This document shows positions 18,628 to 28,300 of a stretch of DNA of 64,000 bases, piece after piece. The stretch comes from Collinsella aerofaciens. GTDB lineage: Bacteria > Actinomycetota > Coriobacteriia > Coriobacteriales > Coriobacteriaceae. Position 1 is the stretch's first letter. The number at the start of each line of letters is the position of its first letter. Made by a program: the position numbers and the translations under genes. A model generated the notes under the pieces. It was given only the letters and a program-made list of their open reading frames with translations. It was not told where the DNA came from and searched no databases. The stretch covers positions 1 through 64,000 of the forward strand of contig NZ_JADPCH010000004.1 of assembly GCF_015670745.1 (NCBI RefSeq). Reading direction: 5' to 3'.

Positions 18628-19902
18628 TTAAATACGCTGTTTGGGCTCGGTGACGATGGCTCGAACGATGCGGGGACGATCGGTGAGGTCGTGGACGATA
18701 CGCACGTCCGAAAGGCCTGCTTGACGACAGAGCTCGGCCGCGGCGTCGAGCGCGCCCTCGTAGAGCTCGCAGGCAAACAGGCCGCCGGCACGCAGCATGT
18801 AGGGCGCCGCGTTGAGCAGGCGGCGGAAGATATCGAGACCGTCGGCACCGCCCTCGAGCGCCAGATCGGGCTCAAAGTCCTTGACCTCATGCGGCAGCGA
18901 GCGCATGACATCGGTGGGGATGTAGGGCGGGTTGGAGACGAGTACGTCAAAGGTGCCCCACTCTTCGCGGGGAATGGAACTCACCAGGTTGGTGAGGCTG
19001 AAGGCGACCTCGTCGGACGTGAGGCCAAGCGCATCGCGGTTTTTGGTAGCAAGGTCGATGGCGCGCGGCTCGATATCGGTAGCAGTGCAGGTAACGTGCC
19101 CGCGGCGCTCCCAGGCAAGGGAGAGCGAAATGCAGCCCGTGCCGCAGCCGACCTCGAGAACGCGGGCAGTGCGGGGCTCGGCTGGGGCAGATACGTTAGC
19201 CTCGGCGGCATCTTGCGCGGGAGTCGCCTGTTGGTCGTTGTCCTCAATGGCGATGCCGTATTCGTCGAGCTCGGGCTCGGGGGTTTCCATGGCCTCTGCT
19301 TCTGCCGCTTCGGCTTCTGCTGCCTGCGCGGCGGCTTCCTCGGCCTCGCGGTCGGCCAGTTCCTCGGCATAGGCGCGGCTACCCAGTACGTCGCCGCCTA
19401 GCACCGCCTCATCGGCAGCCGTCAGGTTAGCGGCGCGGCGCTCGGCGGTCGCCCGTTCGTCTGCCAGCGCGGCCTCGGCCTTGCGTGCCTCCTCGACCTC
19501 ATCGTTCCAAGGCAGCTCAACACGCTGACGGGCGACAGCCTCGGGGCTCAGCACCTCGGCATCCAGATAATTGAGGACATCCTCGACGAGCATCTCGGTC
19601 TCGGGACGCGGAATGAGCACGCCGGGGGCGCACGCGACGTCAATCATGCGAAACTGCGTGCTGCCGGTGATGTACTGCAGCGGTTCACCTTTAGCGCGAC
19701 GAACAACGGCCGCGTGCATGGTCTCGAGCTGAGCCGCGTTAAGCGTCTCGTCCATGCGCATATATAAGTCGATGCGTGCCAAACCCGTGGCAGCGCAGAG
19801 CAGCCACTCGGCAGAAAGACGGGGGTGTTCCTCGCCGCGCTCGGCCAGGTACTCCTTGGTCCACTCGAGACAACGCTTGATGGTCCAAATCTCGTTTGCC
19901 AT
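18628..19902 (-). CDS. prmC: Release-factor glutamine methyltransferase with large acidic insert
   Basis: A 424-residue protein, against about 280 for normal PrmC. It N5-methylates the GGQ glutamine of release factors. Residues 1-113 are the PrmC N-terminal helical domain, ending with GVLIPRPETEMLVEDVL. Residues about 115-245 are an Ala/Glu/Asp-rich low-complexity insert with no counterpart in the family. The SAM-binding site VLEVGCGTGCISL starts at 248, and the catalytic motif is NPPYIP. Both catalytic parts are intact, so it is probably functional. The ATG at 19902 follows AGGGGAGG. Its usual partner prfA lies upstream on the same strand, separated by 632 bp. Confidence 0.9.
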   Translation of the reverse strand: MANEIWTIKRCLEWTKEYLAERGEEHPRLSAEWLLCAATGLARIDLYMRMDETLNAAQLETMHAAVVRRAKGEPLQYITGSTQFRMIDVACAPGVLIPRPETEMLVEDVLNYLDAEVLSPEAVARQRVELPWNDEVEEARKAEAALADERATAERRAANLTAADEAVLGGDVLGSRAYAEELADREAEEAAAQAAEAEAAEAEAMETPEPELDEYGIAIEDNDQQATPAQDAAEANVSAPAEPRTARVLEVGCGTGCISLSLAWERRGHVTCTATDIEPRAIDLATKNRDALGLTSDEVAFSLTNLVSSIPREEWGTFDVLVSNPPYIPTDVMRSLPHEVKDFEPDLALEGGADGLDIFRRLLNAAPYMLRAGGLFACELYEGALDAAAELCRQAGLSDVRIVHDLTDRPRIVRAIVTEPKQRI

Positions 19903-19950
19903 GGGGCCCTCCCCTCTTAAGCGCCGGACGGCGCGCGAATGTCGGAGCAG

Positions 19951-19977
19951 ATTGTACGCGAGGCCAGCGCTTGGCAA
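19951..19977 (-). promoter_or_regulatory. Candidate promoter of prmC
   Basis: On the minus strand, TTGCCA (19977-19972) and TACAAT (19956-19951) are separated by 15 bases, 49 bases upstream of the prmC start. The spacing is short, so confidence is modest. Confidence 0.35.
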
Positions 19978-20293
19978 GGGACGATTGAAGGCGATTATCG
20001 AGAATCAGCCCAGATTTTTGCTTGGAACCTGCCTGAAGTGCTCATTCGTCGACGTCAAAATCTGCATTCGTCAAGCTTTTGGCAAGGTTGACCCAAAACT
20101 GACCAATATCTAACCAAGAACTTGCCAAATCACTTGACGTGCGACGCATCAAAAAATGCACTGCGACTTCTTGAACGATTTTTTGAGCATTATTTTCAAT
20201 AGCAGATAAATGCCGCTAATTTCTTTGAGCAGGTAGCCGGCTTCATGGCCATCAAAGCCGATTGAATAACATCTCAAAGCAATGTGCCCAACC
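19978..20293. other. AT-richer noncoding stretch between prfA and prmC
   Basis: No supported gene on either strand. The base composition is visibly AT-richer than the surroundings, with short repeated motifs such as CTTGGAACCTGCC and CAAGAACTTGCC. It lies next to composite repeat copy C and separates two genes that are usually adjacent. Confidence 0.45.
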
Positions 20294-20534
20294 TAGTCAT
20301 TTAAGAACGTCCCCAATGACTACCTCTAAGGCGCCGCAGGTTGAGCATACCGCATCCGGAGCAAGGCAGCGCCGCAGGTAGAGGACGGACAGCGAGCGGG
20401 TCGCATTTGAGACAAGGTGACGTGAAACGAAAGGGCGCTGACCTTCTGGTCGCGCCCTTGAAGTTGAACGTCAGATTGTCCAAATGCGGCCCGCGCAGCG
20501 TCGGCTGGTCCGCCGTTCGGTAGAACGGCGGAAC
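20294..20534 (+). repeat. Composite structured intergenic element, copy C
   Basis: TAGTCATT/AATGACTA form a hairpin with a loop containing AAGAACGTCCCC. A spacer follows that has GCGCCGCAGGT twice and CCTCTA/TAGAGG at its ends, then GAGGACGGACAGCGAGCG. The long hairpin has AGCGGGTCGCATTTGA paired with TCCAAATGCGGCCCGC, an inner stem GGGCGC/GCGCCC and the tip GACC-TTCT-GGTC with one bulged T. GCAGCGTCG and a terminal hairpin CCGCCGTTC/GAACGGCGG end at 20534. The next base begins the stop codon of prfA on the minus strand. Confidence 0.82.
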
Positions 20535-21602
20535 CTACACAGCCTGTGCCAGCTTCTCGGCACGCTCGGCGGCGGCGAGTGCCTCGATGACGGTGCCGAG
20601 CTGATCGCCCAGGAGGACGCCGTTGTAGGTGGAGTTGAAGCCGATACGGTGATCGGTCACGCGGTCCTGGGGCTGGTTGTAAGTACGGATCTTCTCGGAA
20701 CGGTTGCCGTGGCCGATCTGGCTCTGGCGCTCGGCACCGAGCTCGGCCTGCTGCTTCTCGAGCTCCATCTCGTACAGACGGGCGCGCAGCATCTGCATGC
20801 AGACCTCGCGGTTCTGGATCTGGGAACGCTGCTCCTGCGACTGCACCACGGTGTTGGTGGGCAGGTGGGTAATGCGCACGGCGGAGTAGGTGGTGTTAAC
20901 GCACTGACCGCCAGGGCCGGAGGCGCAGTAGGTGTCGATGCGCAGGTCGGACTGGTTGATCTGAACGTCGATCTCCTCGGCCTCGGGAAGCACGGCGACG
21001 GTCGCCGTGGAGGTCTGAATGCGGCCCTGGGACTCGGTCTTGGGAACGCGCTGGACGCGGTGCACGCCGGACTCGAACTTCATGACGGAGTAGACGCGGT
21101 CGCCCTCGACCTTGAACTCGATGGACTTAAAGCCGCCTGCCTCGCTGGGGCTGGAATCGAGCACGGTGGTCTTCCAGCCGCGCGATTCGCAGAAGCGCTG
21201 GTACATCTTGTACAAGTCGCCGGCGAAGATGGCTGCCTCGTCGCCACCGGCGGCGGAGCGAATCTCGACGATGGTGTTCTTGTCGTCGTTGGGGTCACTC
21301 GGGATGAGCATGTACTTGATGTCTTCCTCGAGCTGGGGAAGCTTTTCCTCGTTCTCGGAGATGTCCATCTGGAGCATCTCCTTCTCGTCCGCATCGCTGG
21401 TGTCGCGGAGCATCTCCTTGGCGGCCTCGATGTCATCGAGCGCGCCGATGTACTCGCGCGAGGCGGCGATGAGGTCGGACTGGTGCGCGTACTCCTTGTT
21501 GAGACGCGTGAACTCCTTGATATCGGAGGCGACGGCCGGGTCAGAAAGCTTCTTCTCGAGCTCCTCGTAGGCCTTGATGATCTTTTCGAGCTTGTCGCGC
21601 AT
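20535..21602 (-). CDS. prfA: Peptide chain release factor 1
   Basis: A 355-residue class-I release factor for UAA and UAG. The GGQ loop is in CASGPGGQCVNTT (about residue 225). The stop-codon-reading PxT-type tripeptide is PKT in RVPKTESQGRIQT, which marks RF1 rather than RF2. The protein is continuous, without the programmed frameshift of prfB. The ATG follows AAAGGAG. It is the substrate of PrmC, encoded next on the same strand. Its stop codon directly abuts repeat copy C. Confidence 0.96.
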   Translation of the reverse strand: MRDKLEKIIKAYEELEKKLSDPAVASDIKEFTRLNKEYAHQSDLIAASREYIGALDDIEAAKEMLRDTSDADEKEMLQMDISENEEKLPQLEEDIKYMLIPSDPNDDKNTIVEIRSAAGGDEAAIFAGDLYKMYQRFCESRGWKTTVLDSSPSEAGGFKSIEFKVEGDRVYSVMKFESGVHRVQRVPKTESQGRIQTSTATVAVLPEAEEIDVQINQSDLRIDTYCASGPGGQCVNTTYSAVRITHLPTNTVVQSQEQRSQIQNREVCMQMLRARLYEMELEKQQAELGAERQSQIGHGNRSEKIRTYNQPQDRVTDHRIGFNSTYNGVLLGDQLGTVIEALAAAERAEKLAQAV

Positions 21603-21940
21603 GGCGGGACTCCTTTATGTGCGTGAAGGCGAAAATCGGCAGAGTTGATGGGGCGCGCGGCGCCACTGCGGGGGTAAGCCCAGCTAGAACATGTCGATCT
21701 TCAGATACATGCGCATCCCTTCACGTATGGGGTACATAGTTGCGGTCTAACCCATATATGATAGCGTGCGCAGGCAAACCTGCATATAACCCGCACGGAA
21801 TGCGACAAAGGGTCAGTCTCTTTCCTTGAATACAACTTCATCCGAACGCCTCCCGCATTCATCCGCACATATACGGATAAATTTGGGAATCCGATACCCT
21901 GAGGGCCGGATCGGCCGGCCCCGGGAGATCGGAGGACGCC
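21603..21940. other. Upstream region of prfA and a degenerate repeat
   Basis: No supported gene. A minus-strand octapeptide frame, MYLKIDMF, with GAAGGG before it lies near 21710 and could be a leader, but it is too short to support. At 21799-21823 there is a degenerate half of the GACAAAGGG palindrome family (AATGCGACAAAGGGTCAGTC). The AT-rich stretch 21740-21780 may hold the prfA promoter. Confidence 0.35.
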
Positions 21941-22269
21941 ATGTCCGGAAAGGGCGGGAAGGGCGCCGCGAGGGCGGTCCCGAGGACCCACGGCAGGCTC
22001 ACCGGGTACGAGCGGAACACGGTCCAGAGGATGCTGAAGCGCAGGGTTCGCTCGGCCACTTCCTCGAGAGGTTCAAGGGCGTATCGACCCGCAGGCTCCA
22101 CAGCTGCCTGATGTGGTTCAGATGGCTGCGCGAGGCCGCACGCGTCGGGAACAGGACGTCGCTCATGCGCGAGCAGCTCGACGACGGGCGCTACGAAAAG
22201 ATCCGGAAGAAGATGATGGAGCCGGAGTACGAGTTCCATCTGGAGCCGGACGTGCAAACGGCGGGTTAA
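21941..22269 (+). pseudogene. Transposase C-terminal remnant (IS1595/ISXO2-like)
   Basis: Only the last hundred or so codons of a transposase-like protein survive. One frame reads THGRLTGYERNTVQRM near 21990-22030. After an apparent one-base frameshift, the next frame reads LGHFLERFKGVSTRRL and then MWFRWLREAA, ending with KMMEPEYEFHLEPD and a stop at 22269. The FKGVSTRRL ... WFRW segment matches my memory of the C-terminus of ISXO2-type transposases. No catalytic core and no clear terminal inverted repeats are present. It lies just beyond the 3' end of the giant adhesin gene. Confidence 0.55.
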
Positions 22270-22283
22270 CATAGCCTTTCACC

Positions 22284-22323
22284 AAAAAGGGCGAGCGGCC
22301 GCGCCCTGCGACCACCCGCCCTC
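22284..22323 (-). terminator. Terminator after the giant adhesin gene
   Basis: On the minus strand, GAGGGCGGGTGG pairs imperfectly with GCCGCTCGCCCTT, followed by a run of T. It starts 28 bases after the adhesin stop codon. Confidence 0.6.
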
Positions 22324-22350
22324 AATCAAAGCCCTTCTCGGCCGCCGTAG

Positions 22351-25300
22351 CTACCGGTTCCGGCGCCGCAGGATAACGCCTGCGGCGATCAGCACCACCG
22401 CGCCGCCCGCGATGCCACCCAGGGCCATCGGCGACAAGCTGGTATCGCCCGTATACGGCAGACCCGGCTTCTCCTCCTTCGGCACCGGTGACTTGCTCGG
22501 CGGATTGGTGGGCGGCTCCGTCGGCGGGGTGGTCGGCGGCGTGTACGTGTTCTTGAACACCGGCGCCACGTCGCCATCATAGGTTACCGTCGCCACCAGA
22601 TGGCCCGCACCGTCGTCCGTCACCGTCACCGTTACCCGGTGCTCGGCCGCGTCGTACGTCACGTTCTTCTGACCGTCGTCCACCTCGGAGATGCTGTAGG
22701 CGTACGTTCCGGGCTTGTCGTACGAGATCGCCTCGAAGCCCACCGTGCCGTCCGCCGCGTTCTTTGCAGTCTGCAGCACCTTGCCGTCGGCATCCTTCAG
22801 CTGGAAGGAGAACTGCCCTTCCTTAAGGTCTTCGCCGCTCAGCACCTTGGAGGCCCCCAGCTTCACCTCAGTCGCGGCCGGCGCGTAGCTGTTGCTGAAT
22901 GCCACCGCATCCGCAGCCTTGCCGCCCTTGCTGTAGGCAACCTGCGTCTCCAGCGCGTGCGTCTCCGCATTCTCCGTCACCGTCACCGTCGCGGTAAAGA
23001 CCGTCGTGTCGTAGGTGACGCCGTTCGCCGTCGCCCCTGCCCGCTCGGACACGGTGTAGACGTACGTCCCCACCTTGTCCAGCTGCAGCGGCGCGAAGCC
23101 GAACGTGCCGTCGGCACCGTTCTGCACCGTCTGCACCACGTTACCGTCGGCGTCCTTCAGGTCGAAGGAGAACTCACCCTCGGCCAGGTCGCGGCCAGTC
23201 AGGGCCTTCGTTCCGGTAATCGTCGCCGTCGTTGCCGTCGGCGTGTAGGTGTTGGTGAAGGTCAGATCCGCAGCCGTCTTGTTCGCCGTCGCGATCAGCT
23301 GGCCGCTGCCGTCGTCGGTCACGCTCACCGTCACATCCAACACCGCATCGCTGTAAGTGATGGTGGCATCTTGGCCCGCAACCTCCTTCACCTGGTACTC
23401 ATGTGAACCAGTCGCAGTGTACGAGATGGCCTTGAAGGTAAACGCCTTACCCACGTTCGTGGTCCGGTCGATCACCTGCCCCGTGGCCACGTCAATCAGC
23501 GCGAACGTGAACTCGCCATCGGCGGGCGTCCGCGTGGTGGCCGGGTCGGCATTCTTAAGCACCTTGGTGCCAGAGATCTGGTAGGAGGTCTGGCCCGGCT
23601 GGTAGCTGTTCGCAAACGTCATGGTTCCGGGCGAGACGCCGTTCTCGGTACCCTCGCTCGGCTTCACCGTGGAGCTCTCTACCACCAGCTTGCCGTCGTT
23701 GTTGTCCTTCACCACGTAAGTCAGGGTGTACGTCTTGCCGGTGTAAGTCACGCCCGGCACGCCCGGCGCGTCGACCGTCGGCTGCACCTCGCGGACCGTG
23801 TAGGTAAAGGTGCCCGCATGGTCGAAGGTCAGCTTGTCGAAGGCAACCTTGCCGTCGGCATCGTTCTTCTGGGTCTGGATCACCGAGCCGTCAGACCCCA
23901 TCAGCTCGAAGGCGAAGTCTCCCTCCTTTAGCTGATAGCTGCCGTCGTGCACGTTAACGCTCTTGGTGAGGGCGATCGCACCGGAGTCCGTCGCCTTTGC
24001 CTCGTAGGTGTTGGTGAAGGTAGGCTTCGTGACATTCGCGCCGTCGTAGGCGACGCTCGCCTGCAGCGTGCCGGCATTGTCCGCAACCGTCACCACGGCA
24101 TGGTGCACCGCGGCGTCGTAGGTCACGCAGGCCAGATCGCCCTTCCGCTCAACTATGGTGTACTCGTGCGTACCCGGCTTCGCGTAGGAGAAGGCATCGA
24201 AGTTAACGCTTCCGTCCGCGCCGTTGGTCGCGGTCCGGACGGGCTCGGCCCCGGCAAGCTGCTCAGCCGTCAGGTTGCCCTCGTACACATCGAAGGTGAA
24301 CTCGCCGCCCTTGAGTACGATCGGCGTGTTGTCGTCCTTCTTCACGTAGCTCTTCTGCGCACCGAGGGCCAGGCCGGTCGCGGCCGGCTGGTAGATGTTG
24401 GTGAAGGTCTCCGGGCCTGATGTGCTCGTCACGATCGCCTTCGCATTCAGTGCTCCGTTCCCGCCGTCTGTGACCGTCACCGTATAGGTGAGGGCATGAT
24501 TGTCGTAAACCATGCCGGCCTCCGCGCCCGGCTGCTCCGCGATGGTGTAGGTAAAGTCCTTGCTCGCGGCGCCGTCCAGGTCGGAGAGCTCGAAGTCGCG
24601 CGTGAACTTCACCGTGCCATCGGCCTTGTTCGTCGCAGTGTCGAGCACGTTGCCGGCGGCATCCTTCAGGTCGAAGGTGTACTCGCCGCCCTTCAGCTTG
24701 GTGTCGTGCGTGAAGCCCGGCGCGACCGCAACGACCTTGGTCGCCGTCAGCTCCGCGGAGCCCTTTGCGGTATAGGTGTTCTTGAAGGTGGGGGCATCCG
24801 TCTTGCCGTCGTCGTAGGTGACGCTCGCCTCCAGCTTGCCGGCGTTGTCCACGACCGTCACCACGGCATGGTGCACCGTAGCGTCGTAGGTCACGTGGGA
24901 CAGGTCGCCCTTCTGCTCCGCGACGGTGTATTTGTGCTCGCCGGCCTTGGTGTAGTCGATGGCCGGGAAGGTAACGGTGCCGTCCTCGCCGTTCTCAGCG
25001 GTCCGGATGGGTTGCTTGCCCTTCAGCTGCTCAGCCGTCAAATCGCCCTTGTACAGGTTGAAGGTGAACTCGCCGCCCTTGAGCGCAGCCGGCGTGCTGT
25101 CGGACTTCACATAGGTCTTCTTCGCCGCGAGCGCCACCGAGGTCTCGGCGGGCTGATACGTGTTCTCGAAGGTCGGGGCATCGTTCTTGCCGTCGTAAGT
25201 GACGGTCGCCTTCGCCTTGCCACCCTCCGCCTTCACCGAGACGTGAACCTTCACCGCCTTGGTGTCGTAGGTGATAGTCGGATCGGCACCGACGTTCTCC

Positions 25301-28300
25301 TCCTTGAGTATGTAGTCGTACTCGCCGATGGTCAGACCGGTGAGAGCAAAATTGATCTTGCCATCCTTGTCGTTCTGGGCGAGCTGGACGGGATTACCCG
25401 TGGACGCGTCGCCTTGGTACAGGCCGAAGTTGAACGCGCCTTCCGTCAGGTCCTTGCCCGTGAGGGTCTTCTTTGCCTCGATGGTTGCATCGGCCGTCGG
25501 CTTCGCGTTGGTGAAGGTCGGCACAGCCTCATCGCCGTCGTAGGTAGCGGTTGCGTCCAGCGTGCCGTTCTTGTTATCGGTGACGCTGACCTTGACCTTC
25601 ACTTTCTGACCGTCGTAGACGATGGTCTGGTCGTTACCGGTAACTTCCTTGATGGTGTACTCGTAGTCACCGGACTCGGTGTAGTTGATGGGCTGGAAGG
25701 TAATGTTGCCGTTTTTGTCGTTTGTGCCGGTCTCAATGGGCGTGCCTTCCGTCTTGTCACCCTTGTACAGAGCGAACGAGAAGTCGTTCCCCGCGAGCGC
25801 ACCGCCCGTAAAGCGTTTCTTCGCCGCCAGGGTCACGGAACCCTTCGCGGCATAGCTGTTGGTAAAGGTGACGAGGTTCACCTTGCCGTTCTTGACCTCA
25901 AGCGTCTCGCTCTTGTCATCGCCGTCCTTTTCCACCGCCACGCCTGTGACAGTCAGCTTGGCATTCTTGTCCTCAACCTTCACCGTGACGGTGTAGGTGG
26001 AATCGTCCATCGTCCAACCGGCGTTCTGCACACCAGTCGTATTAGGATCGTCATCTTCCCCGTGGGCCTCGGTGAGCGTAAACGTGTAGTCGCCTGCCTT
26101 GTTGAATTGCATGCCGGAGAAGCTGAGGGGCTGACCGTCCTTGCTGGTGATCTTCCCCTCCGTGGTCTTGGACTCCGAGGATGTGTCGCCCTTCAGGCCG
26201 TCAGCCTTCAGATCGCCGGCGGCAATCTTATCCTTCGTCTCCGACGTGGCAGTCAGCGTGAACGAGAACTTCTTGTCCGTGCTCTCGGTGCCGGAAATCT
26301 TCTTCGTTACCTGCGGGGTCAGCTCGTCGCTGGCGACCGTCTTGTAGCTGTTCTCGAACGGAATAGTCGCCGTGTTGTCCTCGAGCGAGGCGCCGGGGGC
26401 AAACTTACGGTAATCGACCCTCTTGCCATCACTGTTCAGAACCGTCGTCTCGACTTTCAGTGTGCCGTCGCCGTTGTCGGACACTGCGATCTTGACGGTA
26501 TAGACCGTCTTGTCGTAGGTGTAGCCGGCGGGGACGGGCTTCGGCACGTTCTCTTCCACCCTGTATTGGTAGACGTTGGCGCGGCATTCATTGCTCACGT
26601 CGTCGTGTGTGAACTGCAAGCCCTTCGGCAGCAAGCTCACGGTCTTGGTGTCCCCGAGCTTCATCTCGGGAATCTTGAAGGTCTCCGCCCCGCCCGTGAT
26701 GTCGAGCTTCTTCGCCGCGGCGTCGGCGGAGGTCAGGATGAACTTCGTGCCATCCTGACCCTCGGCCTGATAGTCCTCGGGCGTCACCGTAAAGCTGAAT
26801 GTTCTGCTCGCATCACCGGTGCCGGTGAATTTCTTCTCAATCTGTAGACCGGCCTTCGCACCGTACTCAACCGTCTCGACCTTGTACTCGTTCTTGAACG
26901 GGACGATAGGCGTAGCGGGCTTCGCACCGCGACTCGAGACCGTCTGCACGTAGTTGGTCGTGGTATTAAGGCCCTTAATCGCCTCGGCCGTCAGCGCATC
27001 AACGTTGTCGCCCACGCCAACGAGCGCCGTCACGTCCGGGCCCTTCACGATGGTCGTCTTGGTGTAGAGCTGGCCTTTGTTGTCCGGATTCGGCTTCACC
27101 GCGATGAGCACGAAGGCATCACCGGGGTACTCGGTGTCATACGTGTATCCAGCAGCGTTGGCGTCATGTACCTCAGACACCTTGTACACGTACATCTTGT
27201 TGTAGCTCAGCTGCGTGAAGTTCATCTTCAGCTTACCGGACATCGTGGCGGTCTGCGTATCGTCACCGTCATCCTTGCCCACGGTGTTCGTGAACGACTT
27301 ATCGGAATCAACCGGCTCCGGGGCCTTCGTGCCGTTATACGTCATCGCCTCGATGGTGAACGGGAACCTGCCATTCTCCAGCGGGGTACCAACCAGAGTC
27401 TTGGTCACATCGATGCCCGCGTAGGTACCGGAGGCCGCATAGGTGTTGGTAAACGCGGCAGCACCCGTCACCTGCCGGTCGGCATCCGTCGTCGCCTGCT
27501 TGTTGTCGTACGCAACCGACGCGGTCAGCTTACCGGTATGCGTGCCGTTCTCGATATCGGTCACTGTGTACGTCACTGTGGACGTATGGTCGTCATAGCT
27601 GATGCCGGTCTTGTCCGCGTCGGTCGGCCTCGTCTCGTTCACTTTGAACGTATACACGCCCGGCCTGGTAAACACAAGGTCGCCCGTGCCGAACGGGGTG
27701 GTGCGCATCGCGTCGCCGGGACCTGCGATCTCGACCTTAGTCGTCAAATCGCCAGTCTCATCGGAGTCGGCAGCCTTCTTCTGAGTAACGACCTTGTTTT
27801 TAACCGCTTTCATCGTGGCGTCATCCGCTGGCGTCAGCGTGAAATCGAACTTGTCATCCTGCTCCCACGCACGCCCAGCCAGCGTCTTCTGCACAGTAAC
27901 CGGTGCCAACATCGTCTGGGCCACCGTGTAGGTGTTCTTGAACGGGATATATCCACCCGTGTCCGTCAGCTGCGTGCCGTCGGCCTTCCAATACGTGGCC
28001 GTGGAGGACAATTGGCCCTTGTCGTCGAGCGTGTTTTGCACCATCGCGTAGTACACGGTGGTGTCGTACGTCATGCCGCCCGTTGTCGAAGCATCGGAAC
28101 CAGCTTGCTCCGTCACCTGGTACACGTAGGTGGTGTTCTGGTCGGCAGCGGTGAACGTGATCTGCGGGAAAGCCGCAATGCCGCCGCCATCGTTCTCCGC
28201 GGTCGTCACGCCGTCGGCGGGCATCGGCGCGTCGTTCGCACTGACCGTGTAGCTCAGGTCATTGAACTTGATGGGGGCAGCCCCCACCGCGCTGTTGGCC

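Noticed and set aside
20535-21602. Programmed frameshift as in RF2
   Set aside because: The tripeptide PKT and the continuous frame identify RF1, which has no such frameshift.
24496-26847. A 783-codon open frame on the plus strand
   Set aside because: It lies wholly antisense to the adhesin repeats. GC-rich codon usage on the minus strand leaves this frame open; its translation shows no family motif, no credible ribosome site, and repeats the periodicity of the real gene.
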